From QVMM01 sp047030855 (lineage in GTDB: Bacteria; Bacteroidota; Bacteroidia; Bacteroidales; Dysgonomonadaceae), in contig JBKYIJ010000008.1 in the NCBI GenBank assembly GCA_047030855.1, positions 992,001 to 1,056,000 of the forward strand: a stretch of 64,000 nt of DNA, given 5' to 3'. The notes beneath the pieces are model-generated. The model searched no databases. It saw nothing but the letters and a program-made list of their open reading frames with translations, and was not told where the DNA came from. This document shows positions 8,666 to 17,763 of this stretch, piece by piece (positions within the stretch are counted from its first letter, which is position 1; every line of letters starts with the position of its first letter). The translations under genes were made by a program, and so were the position numbers.

Positions 8666-9652
8666 ATGCCGAAAATATCCGTACTGATGCCCGTATATAA
8701 TGCAGAAGCTTATTTGGCAGAAGCAATAGAAAGCGTAATAAACCAAACTTTCGGAGATTGGGAATTACTTATAGGCGATGACGGATCGACGGATGATACT
8801 GAAAAAATAGTACAATCATACGTAAATGACAAAATACGATACTACAAAAATCCCGAAAACAAAGGGCATACTTTTACCAAATATTCTTTATTAGATAAAT
8901 CAACCGGAGAATATATTGCTTTTCTGGATGCAGACGACGTTTCTCTCCCTGAACGATTTGAAAAACAGGTCGCTTTTTTAGACTGTCATCCCGATTATGG
9001 GCTGTGCGGCACATGGGGATCGATGATAAACCCTGACGGCAGCTTCTTGAAAAAAATGCGTTTTATAAACCATAATGAAGATATAAGATGCGCTCTGCTA
9101 TTTAACACAGCGTTTCTACAATCCAGTATAATGGTGAAGCGGCAGTTGATGAAAGATTTTTATTATGACAAAGACATCTTACTGGTAGAAGATTACAACT
9201 TCGGATGTCATGTTTCAAGACATTCGAAAACAGAAAACCTGACTATTGATTTAGTGAAATATCGCTGGCACAATTCTAATATAAGCAATACGAAGCAGGA
9301 CATCCTCAACAACCTGAATAAAAAGATATACAAACGTGAACTGTCTTATTTAGGTATTGACGCAACCGATAAGGAACTGGATATACATAATGCCGTCAGA
9401 GATAAAACCTCAGCCAATGTTTCGGATAAAGTCTTTTTTAAAGAAGCAAAAATATGGTTCAAAAAACTCGCAAAAACCAATAAAACCGTAAAACTGTACG
9501 ATCAAAATACATTCCGCGCAACCATTTGTTTCAGGTGGATATATGCCTGCAAGGAAAGGAAAGCGTATGCTACGGCTCTGAAACTTCCTATAGCTTTGAA
9601 CCCGAAATCTTTAGTAAAGCTGCTGAGAATGATATATATAAAATCATGCTGA
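8666..9652 (+). CDS. Family 2 glycosyltransferase
   Basis: A 328-residue GT-A fold transferase. The N-terminus reads ISVLMPVYNAEAYL, followed by the nucleotide-binding GDDGSTDDT and the metal-binding DxD-type FLDADD near residue 92, then a tyrosine- and tryptophan-rich C-terminal half without clear membrane helices. Such enzymes add sugars to lipopolysaccharide core, O-antigen or capsule; donor and acceptor are unknown. It stands alone between a terminator and an EamA transporter, not in a visible polysaccharide operon. The frame is intact. Confidence 0.88.
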   Translation: MPKISVLMPVYNAEAYLAEAIESVINQTFGDWELLIGDDGSTDDTEKIVQSYVNDKIRYYKNPENKGHTFTKYSLLDKSTGEYIAFLDADDVSLPERFEKQVAFLDCHPDYGLCGTWGSMINPDGSFLKKMRFINHNEDIRCALLFNTAFLQSSIMVKRQLMKDFYYDKDILLVEDYNFGCHVSRHSKTENLTIDLVKYRWHNSNISNTKQDILNNLNKKIYKRELSYLGIDATDKELDIHNAVRDKTSANVSDKVFFKEAKIWFKKLAKTNKTVKLYDQNTFRATICFRWIYACKERKAYATALKLPIALNPKSLVKLLRMIYIKSC

Positions 9653-9751
9653 TCGCAATATTCACAAGTACAGGATAAATTTATTTAACGTTTCCATTCG
9701 ATTTTTGAAGATAAAATATCTTAATTTCGCGCATCAAATTTTATATAAAAA

Positions 9752-10663
9752 ATGAAATTAAAAGGCTATGCTTTTGGATGTTTGTCGTCAGCTACCTACG
9801 GTCTGATCCCTTTGTTTTCTCTGCCTCTGTTAAAAGGTGGATTGGCTCTCGATTCGTTGCTGTTTTACAGATTTTCATGTGCGGCTCTGATAATTGCGGT
9901 TTATATGATTTTGAAAAAGCAATCGCTTAAAATCAGGAAAAGTGAGATTTTGCCTCTTGCCGTATTAGGTGTTTTATTTGCATTGTCCGCACAATTTTTA
10001 TTCAGTAGTTATAACTATATGCCTTCGGGAATAGCAGCGACTATTCTATTTATCTATCCCGTCATAGTCGCCATAATTATGGCTGTGTTTTTTCATGAAA
10101 AAATCTCTTGGATCACCCAGTTAGCCATTATTCTGGCTTTCACAGGCGTAGCCTTATTGTATGGTGGGGACGGCAAAGTTACATTGAACATAATAGGAGT
10201 AATCCTAATATTATTGTCGGCATTGACCTATGCACTTTATATTATTACAATAAATAAATCGAGAGTATCGACAATGTCCGCCTTTAAACTGACATTCTAT
10301 GCTATGGCGTTCAGCGCTCTATTTTTCTTTGCCAAATCCATGATCAGCGGAGGGCTTCATCCCCTGCCCGACTCAAGCATGATTATCAATATACTCCTGC
10401 TTGCCCTGCTTTCAACAGCAATATCCTGCATCGCAATGGCATACTCCGTACACTATATAGGATCGACCATGACGGCGGTTTTAGGAGCTATGGAGCCGTT
10501 AACTGCCGTTTGCGTCGGAGTAATAGTTTTTAACGAACCCTTTACTCCAAACCTCGCATTAGGAATATTGCTGATTATATCAGCCGTGATGCTCATCATT
10601 CTTTCCAACAGGATACTGAAAAGCGTCAAACATCTTCAGCATCATCGTCAAAAAACGACTTAA
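9752..10663 (+). CDS. EamA/DMT-family transporter
   Basis: A 303-residue integral membrane protein with about ten hydrophobic segments arranged as two EamA repeats; the first starts at residue 1 (GYAFGCLSSATYGLIPLF) and the second near residue 150 (GVILILLSALTYALYIITIN). Members export metabolites or amino acids, but substrates vary widely. No lid or partner gene is adjacent; the next gene is tryptophanase after a 232-base gap, so a link to tryptophan or indole transport is only a guess. Confidence 0.85.
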   Translation: MKLKGYAFGCLSSATYGLIPLFSLPLLKGGLALDSLLFYRFSCAALIIAVYMILKKQSLKIRKSEILPLAVLGVLFALSAQFLFSSYNYMPSGIAATILFIYPVIVAIIMAVFFHEKISWITQLAIILAFTGVALLYGGDGKVTLNIIGVILILLSALTYALYIITINKSRVSTMSAFKLTFYAMAFSALFFFAKSMISGGLHPLPDSSMIINILLLALLSTAISCIAMAYSVHYIGSTMTAVLGAMEPLTAVCVGVIVFNEPFTPNLALGILLIISAVMLIILSNRILKSVKHLQHHRQKTT

Positions 10664-10895
10664 ACAAATTAATATCAGGTGTTTTATAGGTAAATTGATG
10701 TCATTTTATTATTTTTGGTACTACAATTTTTTGCATGCCATGAATAACGATAAAATATTCACTCCGACATTTCTGAACATTAAAGACAGGGATCATTTTT
10801 CTTTCTGATCGATACAAATTTTGTTTTTGAGATAAAAACAAGACTTACTACTATTCGTTAAATCAAAAATTTAATACAAAAAAAATAATTCAATT

Positions 10896-12272
10896 ATGGA
10901 ATTACCTTTTGCAGAATCTTGGAAAATCAAGATGGTCGAGCCCATTCGTAAAAGTACGCGAGAAGAAAGAGAGAAATGGATAAAAGAAGCGCATTACAAT
11001 GTTTTCGCTTTGCGTGCCGATCAAGTGTATATTGACCTTATTACCGACTCGGGAACAGGAGCCATGAGCGACAGGCAGTGGTCTGCCATGATGATAGGCG
11101 ACGAAAGCTATGCCGGAGCAACTTCATTTTTTAAATTGAAAGAAACAATAACCCGTATTACAGGTTTCGAATATGTATTACCCACGCATCAGGGAAGAGC
11201 AGCGGAGAATGTTGTTTTTTCATGCTTGGTGAAAGAAGGCGACATATGTCCCGGAAACTCCCATTTCGACACAACCAAAGGACATATAGAATCCCGAAAA
11301 GCCATTGCTTTGGACTGTACTATTGACGAAGCGAAAGATACGCAACTCGAAATACCGTTTAAAGGGAATGTTGATATAAAAAAACTGGAAAAAGCGTTGA
11401 ATGAATATAAAGACCGTATTCCCTTTATTATTGTCACGTGCACCAACAATACGGCAGGAGGGCAGCCTGTTTCGATGCAGAATCTGAAAGATGTCAAAAA
11501 ACTCGCGGACAAATTCGGTAAGAAAGTGATTATAGATGCAGCACGTTTTGCCGAAAACGCTTATTTCATAAAAACACGTGAAAAAGGGTACGAACACAAA
11601 ACTATCAAGGAAATATGCAGGGAAATGTTTTCCTATGCCGACGGTATGACAATGAGTGCTAAGAAAGACGCCATAGTGAATATGGGCGGATTTTTTGCGA
11701 CTAACGTACAGGAATGGTATGATGCGGCAAAAGTAAAATGTATCGTTTTCGAAGGATTTATCACCTACGGAGGAATGAACGGGCGGGACATGGAAGCGCT
11801 TGCCGTAGGTTTAGACGAAAATACGGAATTCGACAATCTGGAATCGCGAATCAAGCAAGTCGAATATCTGGGCAAAAAACTGGATGAATACGGTATTCCC
11901 TATCAACGTCCTGCCGGCGGGCATGCCATATTTGTAGATGCTCCGAAAGTGTTGACGCACGTTCCGAAAGAGCAGTTCCCTGCCCAGACACTCACAGTCG
12001 AACTGTATCTCGAAGCAGGAGTAAGAGGCTGCGAAATAGGATATTTGCTGGCGGATCGTGATCCCGTAACCCGTGAAAACAGATTCAACGGTTTAGACTT
12101 GCTCCGTCTGGCAATACCCCGCCGTGTATATACCGACAATCATATGAACGTAATAGCTGCGGCTTTAAAGAACGTTTACGATCGGAGGGAGTCCATAACA
12201 AAAGGGCTCGAAATAGAATGGGAAGCGGATATAATGCGACACTTCACGGTTAAATTGAAAAGAGCAAAATAA
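10896..12272 (+). CDS. tnaA: Tryptophanase
   Basis: PLP-dependent beta-eliminating lyase that splits L-tryptophan to indole, pyruvate and ammonia in the cytosol. The 458 residues carry the PLP lysine in SAKKD (Lys257). Two positions separate it from tyrosine phenol-lyase: Asp125 in HFDTTKGH (Thr in the phenol-lyase, Asp137 in E. coli TnaA) and Ile381 in VRGCEIG (Arg in the phenol-lyase), both tryptophanase-like. The 232-base upstream region holds no TnaC-like leader with a tryptophan codon. A bidirectional hairpin terminator follows. Indole production by this organism is the expected phenotype. Confidence 0.93.
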   Translation: MELPFAESWKIKMVEPIRKSTREEREKWIKEAHYNVFALRADQVYIDLITDSGTGAMSDRQWSAMMIGDESYAGATSFFKLKETITRITGFEYVLPTHQGRAAENVVFSCLVKEGDICPGNSHFDTTKGHIESRKAIALDCTIDEAKDTQLEIPFKGNVDIKKLEKALNEYKDRIPFIIVTCTNNTAGGQPVSMQNLKDVKKLADKFGKKVIIDAARFAENAYFIKTREKGYEHKTIKEICREMFSYADGMTMSAKKDAIVNMGGFFATNVQEWYDAAKVKCIVFEGFITYGGMNGRDMEALAVGLDENTEFDNLESRIKQVEYLGKKLDEYGIPYQRPAGGHAIFVDAPKVLTHVPKEQFPAQTLTVELYLEAGVRGCEIGYLLADRDPVTRENRFNGLDLLRLAIPRRVYTDNHMNVIAAALKNVYDRRESITKGLEIEWEADIMRHFTVKLKRAK

Positions 12273-12291
12273 AACCTTCGGATAAAAAAGA

Positions 12292-12322
12292 AAAGCGTAG
12301 TTTTTACTACGCTTTATTTTTT
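12292..12322. terminator. Bidirectional terminator between tnaA and the GH3 fusion gene
   Basis: AAAGCGTAG (12292-12300), a six-base loop and CTACGCTTT (12307-12315), flanked by A-rich and T-rich tracts. It sits between two convergent genes and can serve both; its right arm overlaps the last two bases of the minus-strand gene. Confidence 0.85.
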
Positions 12323-15292
12323 TAGTGCACTGTATATTTCTTCCTGAATGCGGGGACGAATATTAAGAGACATCAGATTTTTATGTGTCCGCTTATCGTA
12401 AACACGATTGGAAAGGAATATATAGATCAGATTATTATCGGGATCTATCCAGAAACAAGTGCCTGTAAAGCCCGTATGCCCATACGTACTGACAGGTGTC
12501 GACGGGCTGCAAGGGCTCGATTTGTTGTTTCTCAGATCAGGCTTATCAAAACCCAATCCTCTCCTACTCTTGGCACTCTTTGCGGTAGTAAACAAACGGC
12601 AGGTTTCTTTGCTTAAATAGCGTTCATCGCCGTATTCTCCCTGATTGAGCCACATCTGATAAAGTTTTGCCAAATCATTAGCGTCAGAAAACAAACCTGC
12701 ATTTCCGCTTATTCCGCCCATAAAGGCCGCACCCTCATCATGAACATATCCTTGCAACAGCTGCTTACGTAAAAAATCGTCCTTTTCGGTAGGTACAATC
12801 CTGTCTTTAGGAAATTTCTTCAAAGGATTGTAGGTTGTTGTCGTAGAACCCAATTTGCTGAAAAAGTTTTTTTGGACAAAAGCGTTTAAGTCCGTATCGG
12901 AAACGTTTTCTACAACTTCTTTCAATAACATAAAGTTGAGACAACTGTAAAGGTAGTTTTTATTGGCTCTCAACTTGGAGTTTACAATGGATTGCAGGAT
13001 AGTATCCTTAAAAACCTTATTGACATACAACCCTTCGGCAATTTGCAAAGTATGACTACTATCCGCAACTTTCGAAATAAGCTCAGGTTTGTATTTATAA
13101 TCCGTTCTTGCCCAAGTGTTGCTATCGAATAAAGCGTTGTATACAGGGGTTTGCGTATTGTTGAACAGTTTCCCTTCATAACTTGCAGGATCTATGGCAG
13201 GCATATAGTAAGGAATAAACGACACGATTCCCGTTTCGTGGAATAAAGCCTCCCTTACGGTAATATCTTCCTTATTCGTATTTTTCAATATAGAAACATA
13301 CCTGCTCAAAAGAGACTGCAATGTGATCTTTTTCTCGTCATAAAGTTTCATCACGGCAGGGATCGTAGCCGTCGCCTTTGTCATAGAGGCAAGATCAAAT
13401 ATATCTTCATTCGTAACGGCTTGTTTTTTGTCATATTCAAACGAACCGAAGGAGCGGTTGTAAATTACAACTCCATCTTTGGCAATTAATATCTGACATC
13501 CGGGAAAAGCTTCCTGATCAATTCCTTCCCGTACAATCCTTACTATTCCACCAAACTTATAAGATGGTATTCCGAGTTCTTCGGGTAAACTGTAAGAAAG
13601 GCGTGTTTTCTTTATTTTTTTGCCTGTACCTTCATCGAAAATATCGCTCACCGTAACAGGCAGTTTTCCGTTCACTTCATTTCCTCCGAAAATAGCCTGA
13701 GCAGCATATTCTCCTGCAAAATCAGTATTTTCGTAAGCCATTACGATTCCGTCAGCCTTGTCAATCGCTCCTGCAAAGGAAGACATCCGATAAGGCGACG
13801 TAAAAAACACCAGAATACTGTTTTTCTTGTCAAGCACATTTTGAATAGCTTGGGCATTGTATGCTTTGTTCGCGTGTATAGACACTATTATGGTATTGTA
13901 TGCATCAAGACTTGTTTTTATCTTAGCCAGACCGGCACCATCCTCAACACTGTAACAGTCAACATCGTCATACAATTTCAGAGTTTTGTGAAAGCTGTTA
14001 TCGGAAGAAGCGCCGATCGAAACCGCTGCTATTTTTCGCGTATCGAGGGATTTCAGTGGAAGAATATGTTCATCGTTCTTCAAAAGCGTTATACTTTCCT
14101 GATTAAGTTTTCTGGAAAGCCATTCGGCATAAGATGTATTCAACTCCGACAGCAAGGCTACCGTGTCAATTGTTTTTATATTTTGTACCCCAAGCGTATA
14201 TTTGTACATCAATATTTTTCGGCATCTGTCGTTTATCAGCGACTCGCTGATTATTCCGTTTTCAACAGCAGATTTCAATTCATTAAATTCCCTGATCGGG
14301 GAAATGGGTCCCAATAAAACATCATTGCCTGCCTGCAAAATCCTTACAGCCATATCCGCTTCCCGCGATATGCCTTTCATGGCTAATCCATCCGTGAAAA
14401 TGAGTCCCGAAAAGCCCATTTCGTTTTGCAATAAACCAGTAACGATAGGTTTGGATAAAGAACTCGGCACTCCCGATTTATCCAAAGCAGGAATATTAAG
14501 ATGAGCCGTCAGCATTCCCGAAAACCCTGAATCAATATAAGCTCTGAAAGGAGCGAATTCAACATCTTCGAGCCTGTTTCTGCTGCTGTTGATCAAAGGC
14601 AGAACCTTATGGGAGTCGGTAGAAGTATCGCCATGTCCCGGAAAATGTTTCGCAACCGCCATCACTCCGCCGTCTTCCAAACCTTTGGAATACATTATGC
14701 CTTTTCGGGATACATTGTCCGTATTCTCTCCGAAAGAACGCCTGCCGATAACAGGATTTTGCGGATTACTGTTTACATCCATAACGGGAGCAAAGTTTAC
14801 GTGTATTCCCATCAATTTGCATTGACGGGCAACTTCTTTTCCGTAATAATAGAGTAGAGAATCGTTCCGAACAGCTCCTAACATCATGTTCATCGGAAAC
14901 CGCGTGGTATTTTTCAATCTCATCGAAAGCCCCCATTCGCCGTCCAATGTTATCATCAGAGGGGTTTTAGCATTCTGTCGGCACAGGTTTGTTAAATTTG
15001 CCTGATCGATCGGATCGCCTTTCGAAAACAGAATACCGCCTATATATTGGTTTTGGACAAAACCCGTAAGTTTCCTTCTGTTTGCCTCATTATCATTCCC
15101 GTCTGCCATAACAAAAATAGTTTGCCCTATTTTTTCGTCAAGCGACATTTGGTTGAATACAGAATCCACCCACTGATTCATTTCAACAAAGTTGACGTTT
15201 CGCAGAATAGTGGGTTCTACCTTCTCTTTCGCCTTAACGGATATAAAAACAAAAAAGGCGACTGATACAATCGCCAATTTTCTGACAGTCAT
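12314..15292 (-). CDS. Periplasmic GH3 beta-N-acetylglucosaminidase (NagZ type) fused to a beta-lactamase-fold serine hydrolase
   Basis: A 992-residue two-enzyme fusion with an N-terminal signal peptide (hydrophobic to about residue 20). The first part is a NagZ-type GH3 domain: KHFPGHGDTSTDSH carries the catalytic Asp-His dyad, and the nucleophile Asp is in FTDGLAMKG (about residue 302). A GH3 C-terminal domain follows (about 385-560). The last 400 residues are a penicillin-binding-like serine hydrolase with the SxxK motif in LASMTKAT, a Tyr motif in YSCLNF and HTGFTG as third motif. In Bacillus, NagZ and the amidase AmiE are separate neighbours acting on muropeptides; here they appear joined. 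It is followed by nucleotidase genes on the same strand. Confidence 0.88.
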   Translation of the reverse strand: MTVRKLAIVSVAFFVFISVKAKEKVEPTILRNVNFVEMNQWVDSVFNQMSLDEKIGQTIFVMADGNDNEANRRKLTGFVQNQYIGGILFSKGDPIDQANLTNLCRQNAKTPLMITLDGEWGLSMRLKNTTRFPMNMMLGAVRNDSLLYYYGKEVARQCKLMGIHVNFAPVMDVNSNPQNPVIGRRSFGENTDNVSRKGIMYSKGLEDGGVMAVAKHFPGHGDTSTDSHKVLPLINSSRNRLEDVEFAPFRAYIDSGFSGMLTAHLNIPALDKSGVPSSLSKPIVTGLLQNEMGFSGLIFTDGLAMKGISREADMAVRILQAGNDVLLGPISPIREFNELKSAVENGIISESLINDRCRKILMYKYTLGVQNIKTIDTVALLSELNTSYAEWLSRKLNQESITLLKNDEHILPLKSLDTRKIAAVSIGASSDNSFHKTLKLYDDVDCYSVEDGAGLAKIKTSLDAYNTIIVSIHANKAYNAQAIQNVLDKKNSILVFFTSPYRMSSFAGAIDKADGIVMAYENTDFAGEYAAQAIFGGNEVNGKLPVTVSDIFDEGTGKKIKKTRLSYSLPEELGIPSYKFGGIVRIVREGIDQEAFPGCQILIAKDGVVIYNRSFGSFEYDKKQAVTNEDIFDLASMTKATATIPAVMKLYDEKKITLQSLLSRYVSILKNTNKEDITVREALFHETGIVSFIPYYMPAIDPASYEGKLFNNTQTPVYNALFDSNTWARTDYKYKPELISKVADSSHTLQIAEGLYVNKVFKDTILQSIVNSKLRANKNYLYSCLNFMLLKEVVENVSDTDLNAFVQKNFFSKLGSTTTTYNPLKKFPKDRIVPTEKDDFLRKQLLQGYVHDEGAAFMGGISGNAGLFSDANDLAKLYQMWLNQGEYGDERYLSKETCRLFTTAKSAKSRRGLGFDKPDLRNNKSSPCSPSTPVSTYGHTGFTGTCFWIDPDNNLIYIFLSNRVYDKRTHKNLMSLNIRPRIQEEIYSALKK

Positions 15293-15295
15293 ATA

Positions 15296-16159
15296 TTATT
15301 TGATTTTATCAAGTTCTACTTCTATTTTTCCTATGTAAGTCGCATTTTTTCCGCACTGAAAAATCATTACATCCTTTCCGTCCATATTTTTTTCATAGAC
15401 AGGATGTTGCATATAAGTATGTGAATGTCCGCCGATAATCAGATCAATATTGCGCGATTTCTGAGCCAATTCTTGATCTATAACCGTAGACGCTCCGCTG
15501 GCTTCCTGATTGGGGTGAAGCGAAAAGCCTATATGCGACAGGCATATTACCATATCGCACTTTTCTTTGTTTTTGAGCATTTCGGCATACTTATTGGTAG
15601 ATTCGATAATGGGCAGAAATGTCATTCCCTCGTATTTGTCTTCTTGAATAAGTCCTTTGGGATCGGCTCCGACACCGACAATTCCGATTTTTAAACCGAA
15701 TTTTTTAAGAATTGTATATGGCTTTACGACATCTTTCAAAACTGTTTTCGAAAAATCGTAATTGCAGTTTACTATGGGGAAATTCAATCTTTCAAAAATC
15801 ATTTTCATCGTATCCAATCCATAATCGAACTCATGATTGCCAATTGTTGCAGCATCATATTTGAGGTAATTCATCATATCCGCTTCTGCCCTACCCTTAA
15901 ACAAATTGAAATAGGGCGTACCCTGAACAAAATCTCCCGCATCGAGCAGAAGTACGTTCCCATAGATTGCCTTGATGCTGTCTATCACCGCTTTTCGGTT
16001 AACCACTCCCGCAGTGTTAGGATATTTGCTGTCGGTTGGAGGCAATGCTTCTATACGGCTGTGAGTGTCATTGGTATGAAGAATGACAATTTTTTTTTGT
16101 GCAAAGATTCCTGTGGAAACAACAAGAACAAGCGCCAAGCATATATATTTTAGTTTCAT
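15296..16159 (-). CDS. 5'-nucleotidase, metallophosphoesterase domain (UshA N-half-like)
   Basis: A 287-residue calcineurin-like phosphoesterase with a signal peptide ending near FAQ. Metal-binding motifs are in order: TNDTHSRIE, LLDAGDFVQG, GNHEFDYG, LSHIG and GGHSHTYMQHP, all intact. Usually UshA-type enzymes also carry a substrate-binding C-terminal domain in the same chain; here that domain is encoded by the next upstream gene, 20 bases away. The two proteins probably act together in the periplasm to release nucleosides and phosphate. Its stop lies three bases before the GH3 fusion start, consistent with one transcript. Confidence 0.9.
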   Translation of the reverse strand: MKLKYICLALVLVVSTGIFAQKKIVILHTNDTHSRIEALPPTDSKYPNTAGVVNRKAVIDSIKAIYGNVLLLDAGDFVQGTPYFNLFKGRAEADMMNYLKYDAATIGNHEFDYGLDTMKMIFERLNFPIVNCNYDFSKTVLKDVVKPYTILKKFGLKIGIVGVGADPKGLIQEDKYEGMTFLPIIESTNKYAEMLKNKEKCDMVICLSHIGFSLHPNQEASGASTVIDQELAQKSRNIDLIIGGHSHTYMQHPVYEKNMDGKDVMIFQCGKNATYIGKIEVELDKIK

Positions 16160-16179
16160 ATCTTTTCGGTTTATTTGAA

Positions 16180-16932
16180 TTACTGAACGGTGATTCTTCC
16201 ATCCAATTCAGAGGAAATATCCTTATCTTTCTCTGTCTGGGATTTCACATATTCTATCATATAGTCACGCAATATTATGCCGGGTTTATAAACCGACAAC
16301 GACTTTTTAAAAGCATCCATGCCGTCGTTTCCTTCTGCCAGATAGTCAAGGGTTACTACCGTATAAATCTTATCTTTATCTACAGGCTTGCCGTTAACTT
16401 TTGCGTCTATCAATTTACCGTCCTTGCTTATTATAAGCCTTACGTTTGAAGATATGCCAGAACCGCCCATTTTGGCATAAGAGTCGAACAGATCCAACAA
16501 ATCCGATCCTTTCAGTTTCACGACAGCCAATTCGTTATCGAAAGAATAAACTTCAAACAAATCGCCGACCGTTATATCGCCTTCGGGCATTGGAGCACGG
16601 TGTCCGTTGACGTTCATAACCGTCAGATCAGGTTTTGTGCCTTCCGTATATTTGGTATCCAGCAACATCATCACATCCGATGTGAAATTAGTCAGCAAAC
16701 TTTCGGGTTTTCCGAAAGGCATATAATCGTCCGATTCGCCGATAACAACGTTCATCTCCCGGTCGAGTTTAGCCTTATAATGGCTAACCAGTTCGAGCAT
16801 TCCTATATCAGGATGATCGGTAGGAGTCACCAGCACCCTTTCGCCCGTAACGGAAGAAACAGTGTATTGCTGATTTGCCCCGCAAGAAGCAAGCATCATC
16901 AGAACGCCAATATAGATTAAGTTCTTTTTCAT
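16180..16932 (-). CDS. 5'-nucleotidase C-terminal domain lipoprotein
   Basis: A protein of 250 residues from the ATG at 16932; an upstream ATG at 16956 would add eight residues before a normal lipoprotein signal, so the internal start is preferred. The lipobox is LASC. The body matches the substrate-binding 5_nucleotid_C domain, including GDLFEVYSFDNELAVVKLKG and TVVTLDYLAEGNDGM. It lacks the catalytic metallophosphoesterase domain, which is the adjacent downstream gene. The pair is a split UshA. It is probably the first gene of a minus-strand operon running into the GH3 fusion. Confidence 0.88.
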   Translation of the reverse strand: MKKNLIYIGVLMMLASCGANQQYTVSSVTGERVLVTPTDHPDIGMLELVSHYKAKLDREMNVVIGESDDYMPFGKPESLLTNFTSDVMMLLDTKYTEGTKPDLTVMNVNGHRAPMPEGDITVGDLFEVYSFDNELAVVKLKGSDLLDLFDSYAKMGGSGISSNVRLIISKDGKLIDAKVNGKPVDKDKIYTVVTLDYLAEGNDGMDAFKKSLSVYKPGIILRDYMIEYVKSQTEKDKDISSELDGRITVQ

Positions 16933-17065
16933 AATCAAAAAATCAAATATTCTCAAAGTTAGTATTTATAATCAAAAAACAGGCAGGCTTGTTCGTTCGT
17001 AAATATTATTTTATATTAAAAACCATGTCTTTCCGACTTGAAAAAGGGAATCAGCGGATTGATAA

Positions 17066-17096
17066 TTTGCAGTTTATAATATTTTTCTTATTTTTG
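17066..17096 (+). promoter_or_regulatory. Bacteroidetes promoter of rplS
   Basis: TTTG at 17066-17069, 19 bases, then TATTTTTG at 17089-17096: an exact fit to the TTTG-N19-TAnnTTTG consensus of this phylum, 78 bases before the rplS ATG. The leader would be about 70 bases and shows no strong structure. Confidence 0.75.
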
Positions 17097-17173
17097 CATC
17101 CGCTTTGCGTAATCTCTGACGGGACAAGCCCGTGAATATTGCGTATTGTTCACAACAAAAGCTATTAATAATC

Positions 17174-17533
17174 ATGGATTTAATTAAGATTGCAGAAGAA
17201 GCATTTGCCGTAGGAAAAGAACATCCTAAATTTAAGAGCGGTGACACTGTAACAGTGGCTTACCGTATTAAAGAAGGAAACAAAGAACGTGTTCAGCAAT
17301 ATCGTGGTGTGGTAATCAAAATCGCAGGACACGGCGGCAAAAAACGTTTTACAGTGCGTAAAATGTCTGATAACATCGGAGTAGAAAGAATTTTTCCGCT
17401 TGACTCTCCTTTCATCGACAGCATTACTGTGGACAAAGTAGGTAAAGTGCGTAGAGCAAAATTGTACTACATTCGTGCACTTACCGGTAAGAAAGCAAGA
17501 ATTAAAGAAAAAAGAGTCGTTAGTGTACGCTAA
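17174..17533 (+). CDS. rplS: 50S ribosomal protein L19
   Basis: A 119-residue large-subunit protein at the 30S-50S interface. The L19 hallmarks are all present: FKSGDTVTVAYRIKEGNKERVQQYRG is split by normal spacing, then RFTVRKMSDNIGVERIFPLDSP and a basic C-terminus. The start at 17174 (MDLIKIAEEAF) is preferred over an in-frame ATG at 17132, which would add 14 residues not found in L19. It is single-gene here, with its own promoter and terminator. Confidence 0.97.
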   Translation: MDLIKIAEEAFAVGKEHPKFKSGDTVTVAYRIKEGNKERVQQYRGVVIKIAGHGGKKRFTVRKMSDNIGVERIFPLDSPFIDSITVDKVGKVRRAKLYYIRALTGKKARIKEKRVVSVR

Positions 17534-17550
17534 TCACTTCTTAAGTAATA

Positions 17551-17582
17551 AAAAAGCATCTTGAAATTCAAGGTGCTTTTTT
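17551..17582 (+). terminator. Terminator of rplS
   Basis: GCATCTTG and CAAGGTGC form a stem with one G-T pair around AAATT, with As on the left and six Ts on the right, starting 18 bases after the rplS stop. Confidence 0.85.
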
Positions 17583-17641
17583 ATTATACGGTAGTCTTAA
17601 AGATTTTTTAATATATTACAGATATATTTTGATCCTCAAAA

Positions 17642-17673
17642 TTGCTAACTCAACATTACATTTTATATCTTTG
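17642..17673 (+). promoter_or_regulatory. Candidate promoter of the pta-ackA operon
   Basis: TATCTTTG at 17666-17673 fits the -7 consensus; a TTG at 17642-17644 lies 21 bases upstream as a partial -33 element. The ATG of pta is 91 bases downstream. Confidence 0.5.
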
Positions 17674-17763
17674 TGCAACTTAAATATTTATACCGAGAAA
17701 ATATTACTAGCCATTATTTCAATTATGACTTTTCGATATTTCTTGATTAAGAATTGAATAATT

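Noticed and set aside
10740..10808. A 22-codon open frame (MNNDKIFTPTFLNIKDRDHF...) between the EamA gene and tnaA, considered as a TnaC-type leader.
   Set aside because: It has no tryptophan codon and no resemblance to known TnaC peptides, ends about 90 bases before tnaA, and has no visible ribosome-binding evidence.
12383..15265. Several plus-strand open frames of 60-160 codons opposite the GH3 fusion gene.
   Set aside because: They lie wholly antisense to a well-supported gene, have no signals or family features, and are expected by chance in such a long gene.
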